From assembly GCA_947643685.1 (NCBI GenBank), contig CANRXD010000066.1:1-7804 (forward strand): DNA of 7,804 bases, given 5' to 3'. Shown here in pieces: positions 1 through 5,734 of this stretch. The translations under genes and the position numbers were made by a program. Position 1 is the stretch's first letter. Each line of letters starts with the position of its first letter. The notes beneath the pieces were generated by a model. It was not told where the DNA came from and searched no databases. It was given only the letters and a program-made list of their open reading frames with translations. Source of the DNA: an uncultured Clostridium sp. GTDB lineage: Bacteria > Bacillota > Clostridia > Lachnospirales > Lachnospiraceae.

Positions 1-14
1 TTATGAAAACAAGT

Positions 15-86
15 TTTCAACGCTTTTTTCGCTCTAAATCTTCGCATGGCTGAACGGTTACTCTGAAATTAATTGTAACCGTTCAG
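15..86. repeat. Palindromic intergenic repeat, copy 1 (left end outside window)
   Basis: A 12-bp perfect inverted repeat pairs CTGAACGGTTAC (50-61) with GTAACCGTTCAG (75-86) around a 13-nt AT-rich loop. The left arm in full reads GGCTGAACGGTTAC (48-61). Positions 13-61 align with the reverse complement of the repeat at 2558-2604: TTTCAACG plus a T-run, six unlike bases, then a 25-nt stretch with 22 matches covering the arm. The partner arm predicted from the 2556-2632 copy would end at about the first base of this window, so that end is probably cut off. The 75-86 arm would then be an extra one. On the minus strand it lies 22 nt beyond the stop of the TSCPD gene, but no T-run follows, so it is not a normal terminator. 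Confidence 0.75.
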
Positions 87-107
87 AGGGTATCTGAACA
101 GCAGCAA

Positions 108-353
108 TTAATGTTCTGCTTTATATTGTTTTAAGGCTCTTGCCAACTGGTCAGGGCATGAGGTGGGGCGGGCGCCGCAGAGAATACCGTCAGTTCTTTT
201 AATAACTTCGTCGATATCCATTCCTTCTACTAATTTTCCAATCCCCTGTAAGTTACCGTTACAGCCGCCTGCGAATTTTACGTTAGTCAGTTTGTTGTCA
301 ACCACTTCAAAAGAAATCTCCCGGGAACATGTACCCTGTGTTTTATAAACCAT
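108..353 (-). CDS. TSCPD domain-containing protein (TIGR03905-like)
   Basis: An 81-residue cytoplasmic protein. The C-terminal half holds the motif that names the family, TSCPD (residues 64-68), after GGCNGNL (29-35) and LCGARP (58-63). Its four cysteines (C9, C31, C59, C66) could bind a metal; that is inference. The TSCPD domain is known from the C-terminus of B12-dependent ribonucleotide reductases and as short stand-alone proteins of about 80 residues in Clostridia, whose role is not established. I chose the ATG at 351-353 because AAAGGAGG sits seven bases upstream on the minus strand. An in-frame ATG ten codons earlier would place that ribosome binding site inside the coding region. The gene is transcribed alone, divergently from mtnN, from a consensus promoter. 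Family call is confident; function is unknown. Confidence 0.88.
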   Translation of the reverse strand: MVYKTQGTCSREISFEVVDNKLTNVKFAGGCNGNLQGIGKLVEGMDIDEVIKRTDGILCGARPTSCPDQLARALKQYKAEH

Positions 354-405
354 ATGAAATCCTCCTTTTATTGTATGGGGCAAACGCCCGTTTTTTATCA
401 GATTG

Positions 406-435
406 ATTATACATATCCATAAGATATCTTGTCAA
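406..435 (-). promoter_or_regulatory. Consensus sigma-A-type promoter of the TSCPD gene
   Basis: On the minus strand, TTGACA (430-435) is followed after 18 bp by TATAAT (406-411). Both hexamers match the vegetative consensus exactly. Transcription would start near position 399 and give a leader of about 45 nt. The leader contains a small GGGC-GTTT-GCCC hairpin (378-389) ahead of the ribosome binding site. Such a strong promoter suggests steady, high expression of a small protein of unknown role. Confidence 0.75.
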
Positions 436-463
436 GTAAGAAGGCCGGAATGGCAAAAAGAAA

Positions 464-495
464 GTAACTGTTTAGCCGGAAGGCTGAACTGTCAC
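464..495. repeat. Palindromic intergenic repeat, copy 2 (compact form)
   Basis: The left arm 464-477 (GTAACTGTTTAGCC) and right arm 482-495 (GGCTGAACTGTCAC) pair around a 4-nt GGAA loop. There are two mismatches and one G-T wobble. The arms are the same 14-mer as in the copies at 15-86 and 2556-2632, but the internal segment is absent. It lies between the divergent promoters of the TSCPD gene and mtnN, about 50 bp upstream of the mtnN -35 box. No T-run follows on either strand. Confidence 0.7.
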
Positions 496-547
496 AAAAG
501 AAAGCGGCAGCAGGTGCGAACGGCAGCGGCGGCTGACAGGATACCAG

Positions 548-576
548 TTGATTTTCTTTCACCTTTTCCGTATAAT
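548..576 (+). promoter_or_regulatory. mtnN promoter
   Basis: TTGATT (548-553), a 17-bp spacer and TATAAT (571-576) form a good vegetative promoter. The transcript would start near 583 and carry a leader of about 36 nt. The 17 bases from the -10 box onward (571-587) match the same part of the promoter at 1421-1449 in 16 positions. Confidence 0.75.
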
Positions 577-618
577 GGGAACTATCACAGACAAGAAAAA
601 TAGCAGGAGGAAAATAGA

Positions 619-1311
619 ATGCTGGGTATTATTGGTGCGATGGAAGTGGAAGTGGAAAAGCTCCGGGAAATGATGGTGGCTCCGGAGGTCCGGACAGTGG
701 CCGGAATGAGTTTCTGCCAGGGGACTATTAAAGGAAAAGAGGTAGTAGTGGTACGCTCCGGAGTCGGAAAAGTGAATGCAGGACTCTGCAGCCAGATTCT
801 TGTGGATCGGTATCATGTGGATGGAATTATAAATACGGGAATTGCGGGCTCCCTTAGAAATGAAGTAAATGTAGGGGACATTGTACTCTCTACTACTGCG
901 GTGCAGCATGATATGGATGCGTCTGGTTTTGGTTATCAGATTGGAGAAATCCCCCAGCTGGGAATGAAAGAATTTCCGGCGGATGAACACTTGAGAGCAC
1001 TGGCAGAAAAATGCTGCCACAGGGCCAACCCTGATATTCAGACTTTTAGCGGACGGGTGGCCAGTGGGGATCAGTTTATTAATGATAAGGAAAAGAAAGT
1101 ATGGATCCGGGAAAACTTTGATGCGTATTGTACAGAGATGGAGGGAGCTGCCATTGCACAGGCTGCTTATTTGAATCAGATTCCATATTTGGTAGTTCGT
1201 GCGATTTCTGATAAAGCGGACGACAGCGCCAATGTGGACTATAAAGAGTTTGAGGCAAAAGCAGTGGAACATTCCGTGCGCTTAATTGTGTCCATGCTGG
1301 AAGAAATGTAA
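619..1311 (+). CDS. mtnN: 5'-methylthioadenosine/S-adenosylhomocysteine nucleosidase
   Basis: A 230-residue protein, the usual length for MtnN/Pfs. It hydrolyses the glycosidic bond of methylthioadenosine and S-adenosylhomocysteine, releasing adenine and the thio-ribose product. This clears inhibitory by-products of SAM-dependent reactions and feeds methionine salvage or the LuxS route. It aligns from the first residue with the family: IIGAME-xE (residues 4-11), with E11 matching the E. coli catalytic E12; SGVGKV (47-52); INTGIAG (71-77); VASGDQF (147-153); EMEGAAIA (173-180), with E175 matching E174; and VVRAISDKAD (192-201), with D198 matching the catalytic acid D197. AGGAGG at 605-610 lies eight bases before the ATG. 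It has its own promoter and a terminator directly after, so it is probably monocistronic. All key residues are present. Confidence 0.96.
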   Translation: MLGIIGAMEVEVEKLREMMVAPEVRTVAGMSFCQGTIKGKEVVVVRSGVGKVNAGLCSQILVDRYHVDGIINTGIAGSLRNEVNVGDIVLSTTAVQHDMDASGFGYQIGEIPQLGMKEFPADEHLRALAEKCCHRANPDIQTFSGRVASGDQFINDKEKKVWIRENFDAYCTEMEGAAIAQAAYLNQIPYLVVRAISDKADDSANVDYKEFEAKAVEHSVRLIVSMLEEM

Positions 1312-1318
1312 TAAGACG

Positions 1319-1358
1319 AAAGTCCGGATGGGAGGTTCCTTTCCGGGCTTTTATTGTT
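1319..1358 (+). terminator. Rho-independent terminator after mtnN
   Basis: A 10-bp stem (1319-1328 with 1342-1351, one G-T wobble, core GTCCGGA/TCCGGGC) with a 13-nt loop runs into TTTTATTGTTT. It begins eight bases after the mtnN stop codon. Confidence 0.85.
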
Positions 1359-1420
1359 TCTGAACCCCTTAAGAATCGAATTTTCCCGCTATTTGACGAA
1401 CGATTTTTGGCTTCTTAATC

Positions 1421-1449
1421 TTCTCAAAAAGTTTCTAAGTGGTTATAAT
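1421..1449 (+). promoter_or_regulatory. Promoter of the three-helix membrane protein gene
   Basis: TATAAT (1444-1449) is a perfect -10 box. The -35 box 17 bp upstream, TTCTCA (1421-1426), matches the consensus in four of six positions. Downstream lies a short direct repeat, ATCTGGAACG (1460-1469) and ATCTGGACG (1470-1478), just before the ribosome binding site. Confidence 0.6.
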
Positions 1450-1496
1450 GGGAACCATCATCTGGAACGATCTGGACGAAGAAAGGGGAGCTATTT

Positions 1497-2561
1497 ATGT
1501 TACAATTTTTACAGACTGGAAAAATGCTGTATGTTCTTGCAGCCGTATGTGCACTGGGAGTTCTCAGCAAGCTTGTGACAAGCAGCCTCTACAAAAGATT
1601 AATTAAAGAAACCGGAAACATGGCATTGACGAAAAATAGGAATCTGAAAGCACTGAAGCAAAAAACAGAAAATATGTTTCTCATCAGTCATGGAATCCGA
1701 AACACCGGTGTTTACATAGAAAGGCAGATATATGGATTCCGCTTTATGAAAATGTCCCTGGATAGTTGGGACAACCTTTCCGTGCAGGCAATGATTTTAT
1801 GCTTTTTGATTGGAGGCGTAGCAGCATTTGCCTCGTACTGGTATCGCTGCGATTCCTATTATATTGTACTTTACGGGACCATAGGAATCCTGTCAGGACT
1901 GTTTTTGGTGCTTGTTGATAATGGAGCCAATATTGCAGTGAAGAGGCAGCAGCTTGCGGATTGCCTTGCGGATTATGTGGAAAATTCCCCGCATTTTTAT
2001 AAGAGTGTGGAGAGATCTTCGGAGAGCACAGAACCAGAAAAGAAAAACAGTTCGGTTATCAAATCGTTGAATCCCAGACTGCGTGATTTTGGAAGAAAAG
2101 AAGTAAAAGCAGTGCAGGAGATGGCGGTGGCGGATGAGGATGCGACTCTGACAGAAGGAAAAATGGATGTCAGGGAGCCGGAAGGCCGTTTTCACATAGA
2201 AAAGGCAGAAAAAGACACCGGAAAAACAGGGAATGCCCAGACAGAACGGCAGGGCGGCAGATTTTCTGTTTTGTCCAGAAAGAAGGAGGGGGGTGTGGAG
2301 GAACAGGCCGGGAAAAATTCAGGCGGCGGGAAGGAAGATGCCGCTCCCAAACGGAAGAATGTCCAAAAAGGAGATGAACTTTCCGGAAATATCGAATATC
2401 TGAGAGAGAGCCTGGAACAGATTGCGGCTAGCAGAGAACAGACAAAACGAACGCTGCAGGAAATTCTGGCAACGGAAAAACCGGGAACAGAACGGGCCAG
2501 GAAAGAGCTGAAAACAGAGGATTTGAAATTGCTGGGGGAACTTCTGCAGGAATATTTGTAA
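1497..2561 (+). CDS. Uncharacterised membrane protein with three helices and a charged tail
   Basis: A 354-residue protein that I cannot assign to a named family. Hydrophobic segments at about residues 8-27, 97-115 and 121-142 are likely membrane helices. Between the first two is a basic stretch (31-85, including KRLIKETGNM and LKALKQKTENM). After VDNGANIAVKR (140-150) the chain is presumably cytoplasmic. Residues about 170-295 are highly charged, low in hydrophobics and rich in E, K, G and S, so probably disordered. The last 60 residues are predicted helical, with heptad-like leucines (NIEYLRESLEQIAAS, then LKLLGELLQEYL). This layout suits a membrane anchor with a flexible arm that presents a C-terminal partner-binding helix; that is inference. 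The start ATG has AAAGGGGAG (1482-1490) six bases upstream. The stop codon lies in the arm of a palindromic repeat. No partner gene is apparent. Confidence 0.8.
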   Translation: MLQFLQTGKMLYVLAAVCALGVLSKLVTSSLYKRLIKETGNMALTKNRNLKALKQKTENMFLISHGIRNTGVYIERQIYGFRFMKMSLDSWDNLSVQAMILCFLIGGVAAFASYWYRCDSYYIVLYGTIGILSGLFLVLVDNGANIAVKRQQLADCLADYVENSPHFYKSVERSSESTEPEKKNSSVIKSLNPRLRDFGRKEVKAVQEMAVADEDATLTEGKMDVREPEGRFHIEKAEKDTGKTGNAQTERQGGRFSVLSRKKEGGVEEQAGKNSGGGKEDAAPKRKNVQKGDELSGNIEYLRESLEQIAASREQTKRTLQEILATEKPGTERARKELKTEDLKLLGELLQEYL

Positions 2562-2632
2562 CAGTTCAGCCTTGCGGAGATTCCCAATGAAAAACGTTGA
2601 AAGCAAGAAGATGTAAGGCTGAACTGTTATAA
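2556..2632. repeat. Palindromic intergenic repeat, copy 3 (full length)
   Basis: TAACAGTTCAGCCTT (2559-2573) is a perfect 15-bp inverted match to 2615-2629. With a G-T wobble and two more A-T pairs the stem extends to 2556-2632. The 41-nt interior (2574-2614) is unrelated to coding sequence. In reverse complement, its part nearer the left arm matches copy 1. The terminal motif is GGCTGAACTGTTAC. No T-run follows, so it is not a canonical terminator, although it may fold in the 3' end of the preceding transcript. The gene's TAA stop (2559-2561) is part of the arm. Confidence 0.8.
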
Positions 2633-2657
2633 TTTAAGGAAAAAATTCCGGTCGGCA

Positions 2658-2686
2658 TTGTCAATTGTTTAACCAAGTGATATAAT
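2658..2686 (+). promoter_or_regulatory. pgi promoter with extended -10
   Basis: TTGTCA (2658-2663), a 17-bp spacer and TATAAT (2681-2686) preceded by TGA form a strong extended -10 promoter. The start would be near 2693, giving a leader of about 42 nt. A 10-bp palindrome, GAGATATCTC (2701-2710), lies in this leader and could be an operator, but that is unsupported. Confidence 0.8.
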
Positions 2687-2734
2687 GAAAAGCAATATGA
2701 GAGATATCTCACACAAGAAAAGGAGAAGGGATTT

Positions 2735-4084
2735 ATGAGCAAAGAATTATTGTTTGATTATTCCAGGGCGTCAGGTTTTATTCGGGAAGAAGAAATCGCA
2801 AATATGAAAAGCTCTGTAATGGGCGCAAAGGAAGTTCTCACGGGAAAAACAGGCGCAGGAAATGATTTCCTTGGATGGATTGATCTGCCGGTTGATTATG
2901 ATAAAGAAGAGTTTGCAAGAATCAAAAAGGCAGCGGAAAAAATCAAAGGCGATTCTGATGTGCTGGATCTTCCGGGAATCGGCGGTTCCTATCTTGGAGC
3001 CAGAGCTGCGATTGAATTCTTGTCTCATAGTTTTTATAATGTCCTGCCGAAAGGTGTGAGAAAAACTCCGGAAATTTATTTTGTCGGAAACAGCATCAGC
3101 AGCAAATATATTAAAGATCTTCAGGATGTGCTGGAAGGTAAGGACTTTTCCATCAATATTATTTCCAAATCCGGCACAACCACAGAGCCTGCCATTGCCT
3201 TCCGTGTGTTCAAGGAAATGTTAATTAAAAAGTATGGCAGAGAAGAAGCCAATAAGAGAATCTATGCAACAACGGATAAGGCAAGAGGCGCATTGAAGAA
3301 TCTGGCAAATGAAGAGGGATATGAGTCCTTCGTGGTTCCGGATGATGTGGGAGGACGTTTCTCTGTACTGACGGCTGTTGGACTGCTTCCGATCGCAGTG
3401 AGCGGTGCAGATATTGATAAGCTGATGGAGGGTGCCGCTTTTGCGAGAAAGAAAGCTCTGGAAGCGGAGTATGAGGCAAATCCGGCTCTGTTGTATGCGG
3501 CTGTCCGCAATATTCTGTTAAGAAAAGGAAAACAGGTTGAAATCGTAGCAAATTATGAGCCGAGCCTTCATTATGTTTCTGAATGGTGGAAACAGCTTTA
3601 CGGTGAAAGCGAAGGGAAAGACCAGAAAGGGATTCTCCCGGCTGCTGTTGATCTGACAACTGATTTACATTCCATGGGTCAGTTCATCCAGGATGGTGCC
3701 CGTATCATGTTTGAGACAGTTCTCAGCGTAGAAGAGTCCCCGGCGGAAATTGTTCTGCAGGAGGAAGAAGTGGATACCGACGGCATGAATTACCTGGCCG
3801 GACAAACTGTGGATTTTGTAAACAAGAGCGCCATGAATGGAACGATTCTGGCCCATACAGACGGCAGCGTTCCGAATCTTCTGGTTAAGATTCCGTCTCA
3901 GGACGAGTACAGCCTTGGCCAGCTGTTCTATTTCTTTGAGTTTGCCTGCGGCATCAGCGGATATATTCTTGGTGTAAATCCGTTTAACCAGCCAGGGGTT
4001 GAGAGCTATAAGAAGAATATGTTTGCACTTCTTGGCAAACCCGGCTACGAAGAAGCAAGAGAGGCTCTGTTAAAGAGATTGTAA
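2735..4084 (+). CDS. pgi: Glucose-6-phosphate isomerase
   Basis: A 449-residue cytosolic enzyme interconverting glucose 6-phosphate and fructose 6-phosphate in glycolysis and gluconeogenesis. The length matches the short Bacillus/Clostridium PGI type, to which it is collinear from the first residues (FDYS...[13 protein letters not shown]). Visible motifs: phosphate-binding [10 protein letters not shown] (81-90) and [14 protein letters not shown] (144-157) of the first SIS domain; the PGI signature [14 protein letters not shown] (203-216); [12 protein letters not shown] (289-300), which holds the likely catalytic glutamate; [10 protein letters not shown] (310-319); and the second signature [15 protein letters not shown] (413-427). 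AGGAGAAGGG (2721-2730) precedes the ATG. Residues 78-80 (DLP) are odd: the strand before GIGGS is normally hydrophobic (LVV or similar). The gene has its own promoter and terminator, so it is probably monocistronic and constitutive. Confidence 0.97.
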   Translation: MSKELLFDYSRASGFIREEEIANMKSSVMGAKEVLTGKTGAGNDFLGWIDLPVDYDKEEFARIKKAAEKIKGDSDVLDLPGIGGSYLGARAAIEFLSHSFYNVLPKGVRKTPEIYFVGNSISSKYIKDLQDVLEGKDFSINIISKSGTTTEPAIAFRVFKEMLIKKYGREEANKRIYATTDKARGALKNLANEEGYESFVVPDDVGGRFSVLTAVGLLPIAVSGADIDKLMEGAAFARKKALEAEYEANPALLYAAVRNILLRKGKQVEIVANYEPSLHYVSEWWKQLYGESEGKDQKGILPAAVDLTTDLHSMGQFIQDGARIMFETVLSVEESPAEIVLQEEEVDTDGMNYLAGQTVDFVNKSAMNGTILAHTDGSVPNLLVKIPSQDEYSLGQLFYFFEFACGISGYILGVNPFNQPGVESYKKNMFALLGKPGYEEAREALLKRL

Positions 4085-4088
4085 ATAG

Positions 4089-4137
4089 AAAAGAGACAGT
4101 GCACCGAATTGCCACACCGTGCGCTGTCTCTTTTTTA
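4089..4137. terminator. Bidirectional terminator between pgi and the convergent hypothetical gene
   Basis: A 16-bp stem with one wobble (4089-4104 with 4119-4134, core GAGACAG/CTGTCTC and GCAC/GTGC) closes a 14-nt loop. A T-run (4131-4136) follows on the plus strand. On the minus strand the stem ends in CTCTTTTCTATTT, so the same hairpin can end the convergent gene, whose stop lies 21 bases away. Confidence 0.9.
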
Positions 4138-4155
4138 TATGCAGAAAAGACAGGC

Positions 4156-4422
4156 CTACTCCTCAATTACATGGATTTCCAGATAATCAAAGTCAATAGC
4201 TTCAATAAAACTGTCTTTTGTAAAGCGTGTCTTATCATGACGCTTAAAGTCTTTTATATTGGAATCCAGCCAGATGGGCTGGCTCAAATCAAATTTATAA
4301 CAAATTTCACCCAAAGCCTGAAAGACCATGGATGTGCGGGACATGGAATAGTCGCTGTTGCATACCACAGTATCCTCTAACAGGTGATTATCTTTCCAGA
4401 TTTTTCCCCACATACGGAACAT
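4156..4422 (-). CDS. Conserved-looking hypothetical protein, 88 residues
   Basis: I do not recognise a named domain. The protein is small, soluble and acidic toward the C-terminus. It is rich in aromatic residues: FRMWGKIWKDN (2-12), then ALGEICYKFDLSQPIWLD (36-53), FKRHDKTRF (59-67) and AIDFDYLEIHVIEE (75-88). It has two cysteines and no signal peptide or membrane segment. The pattern of a long amphipathic helix followed by short strands suggests a compact folded domain; that is inference. The resemblance to short Lachnospiraceae hypotheticals is from memory and unchecked. The start ATG (4420-4422) has AAAGGAGA ending seven bases upstream. A minus-strand promoter lies about 75 bp upstream and the shared terminator lies just downstream. 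These signals make it a genuine gene although the function is unknown. Confidence 0.85.
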   Translation of the reverse strand: MFRMWGKIWKDNHLLEDTVVCNSDYSMSRTSMVFQALGEICYKFDLSQPIWLDSNIKDFKRHDKTRFTKDSFIEAIDFDYLEIHVIEE

Positions 4423-4494
4423 GGACAGTCTCCTTTCTGCTACGATGTTTTATGGCTGACAGCTCCTGCCGCCGGTGTAAGGTTCTTTTGCGCC

Positions 4495-4523
4495 ATTATA
4501 TCAGTAAATATCTAAATTTTAAA
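4495..4523 (-). promoter_or_regulatory. Promoter of the 88-residue hypothetical gene
   Basis: On the minus strand, TATAAT (4495-4500) is preceded by TGA, giving the same extended -10 as at pgi. A weak -35 box, TTTAAA (4518-4523), lies 17 bp upstream. The leader would be about 65 nt, with no obvious regulatory structure. Confidence 0.6.
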
Positions 4524-4567
4524 GAGGCTTTTTGAAGATTTTACCTTGTGCGGCGAGTCAAGTTGTA

Positions 4568-4585
4568 GTAATCTATACATATTAC
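4568..4585 (+). promoter_or_regulatory. Possible promoter/operator dyad before the coiled-coil gene
   Basis: GTAAT (4568-4572) and ATTAC (4581-4585) form an interrupted dyad around CTATACAT, which contains a -10-like TATACA (4574-4579). No convincing -35 box lies 16-18 bp upstream; TTGTGC (4546-4551) is 22 bp away. The unit starting at 4606 needs a promoter between 4423 and 4605, and this is the best candidate I see, but it is weak. Confidence 0.25.
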
Positions 4586-4605
4586 AAAAGCCAGGAGGAC
4601 AAAAG

Positions 4606-5703
4606 ATGGCACAGCCTATTACGGATTACGCTGCCTTTTTTGCTGGTGCAAAGCAGGCAGTAGAGGAACTGGAACAGTTGAAACAGCAGGAACGACAGTT
4701 GGAGGAGACAGAAAAGCAGCTGGAAAAAACGCTGAAGACGAAACAGCAGACCATTGCCGATACAATTTCCCAGACAGTAAAACAAAGGTCTGACGAAATT
4801 TCAAAAAGCTATGATATGGAAATTGGGAAGACCCAGGACCGTTTAAAAAAGGTGAAATCTAAGCGGGAGAAGGCAAAAACCCAGGGGATTAAAGAGCGGA
4901 TTGCGGAGGATACTCAGGAACTGCTAAAAGAAAATGAGGAATGGAAAGGGCGGATTAAAAATCTGTTCCGTGCCAATCATGTACCGACATTTTGTGCCGG
5001 CAGGCTGTATTATTCCCTTTATTTTACACGGGGATTCAAAGAAACCCTGGTTATGCTGGCTGTTCTTCTGATTTTATTTCTTGCTGTACAATGTGGGATT
5101 TATTTATTAATTACTGCCCGGAAAACATGGTATCTGATCGGGATTTATGTAGGGGTTATCGGAGTTTTTGGGGGAATTTATGTAAAAATCGGAAATTCCA
5201 CTAAGATAAAATATATGGATGTGCTGAAGGAAGGAAGGAACATCCATGACAGGATCTGGGCCAATAAAAAACAGATAAAGGCCATTGTCAGATCAATTCG
5301 AAAGGATAAAAATGATAATATATATAATCTTCAGAAGTTTGACGATGAGATTGCCCAGCTGAATCAGGATCTGGCACAAACCAACAAAAAGAAGAAGGAT
5401 GCGTTAAGCACCTTTGAATCTGTGACGAAAACGATTCTTTCAGATGAAATTATGGGAAATAACAAGGCAGAGCTGGAAAAACTGGAGGCGGAACTTTCCG
5501 ATACGGTGTCACAGCTTAAGAATACGCAGATTGCCGTGAAGGAAAAGGCCCTGTACATTACAGACCATTTTGAGGTGTTTGTTGGTAAAGAATTTATGAC
5601 CGCAGAAAGGCTGGAGGCCCTGGAAAAAATTATCGCAGAGGGTGCGGCCGGCAATATCAGTGAGGCGGTCTCTGTATTTAAAAGCAGAGAGTACGACAGG
5701 TAA
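4606..5703 (+). CDS. Uncharacterised coiled-coil membrane protein
   Basis: A 365-residue protein with no named family that I recognise. Residues about 15-120 are strongly charged and Gln/Glu/Lys-rich with heptad-like leucines (ELEQLKQQERQLEETEKQLE), a predicted coiled coil. Two adjacent membrane helices follow (about 146-169 and 175-194), separated by the short loop TARKT, so both ends probably face the cytoplasm. A second predicted coiled coil spans about 210-315, and the C-terminus (317-365) looks folded. A role in envelope organisation or as a membrane scaffold is inference. The start is set by AGGAGG (4593-4598), seven bases before the ATG. An in-frame TTG at 4546 would put that site inside the gene and is rejected. 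It is 31 bp upstream of the secreted peptidase gene with no terminator between, so the two are probably co-transcribed. Confidence 0.85.
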   Translation: MAQPITDYAAFFAGAKQAVEELEQLKQQERQLEETEKQLEKTLKTKQQTIADTISQTVKQRSDEISKSYDMEIGKTQDRLKKVKSKREKAKTQGIKERIAEDTQELLKENEEWKGRIKNLFRANHVPTFCAGRLYYSLYFTRGFKETLVMLAVLLILFLAVQCGIYLLITARKTWYLIGIYVGVIGVFGGIYVKIGNSTKIKYMDVLKEGRNIHDRIWANKKQIKAIVRSIRKDKNDNIYNLQKFDDEIAQLNQDLAQTNKKKKDALSTFESVTKTILSDEIMGNNKAELEKLEAELSDTVSQLKNTQIAVKEKALYITDHFEVFVGKEFMTAERLEALEKIIAEGAAGNISEAVSVFKSREYDR

Positions 5704-5734
5704 AAAATCAGCAGAATACAAAGGAGCAAAAGGT

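Noticed and set aside
5..18. GAAAACAAGTTTTC hairpin followed by a T-run near 24-29, as a terminator of an upstream gene
   Set aside because: The stem is only about six mostly A-T pairs, and a CG-containing spacer separates it from the T-run. The segment also falls inside the repeat element.
559..1272. A 237-residue open frame antisense to mtnN
   Set aside because: It lies wholly opposite a certain enzyme gene, has no ribosome binding site, and encodes a His/Ser/Phe-rich sequence typical of an antisense shadow.
2701..2710. GAGATATCTC palindrome in the pgi leader as an operator
   Set aside because: A 10-bp A/T-rich palindrome is expected by chance at this scale and nothing else supports regulation. 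It is only mentioned with the promoter.
4546..4605. TTG start for the coiled-coil protein, adding 20 residues
   Set aside because: The AGGAGG site at 4593-4598 is ideally placed for the ATG at 4606 and would be internal with the longer start.
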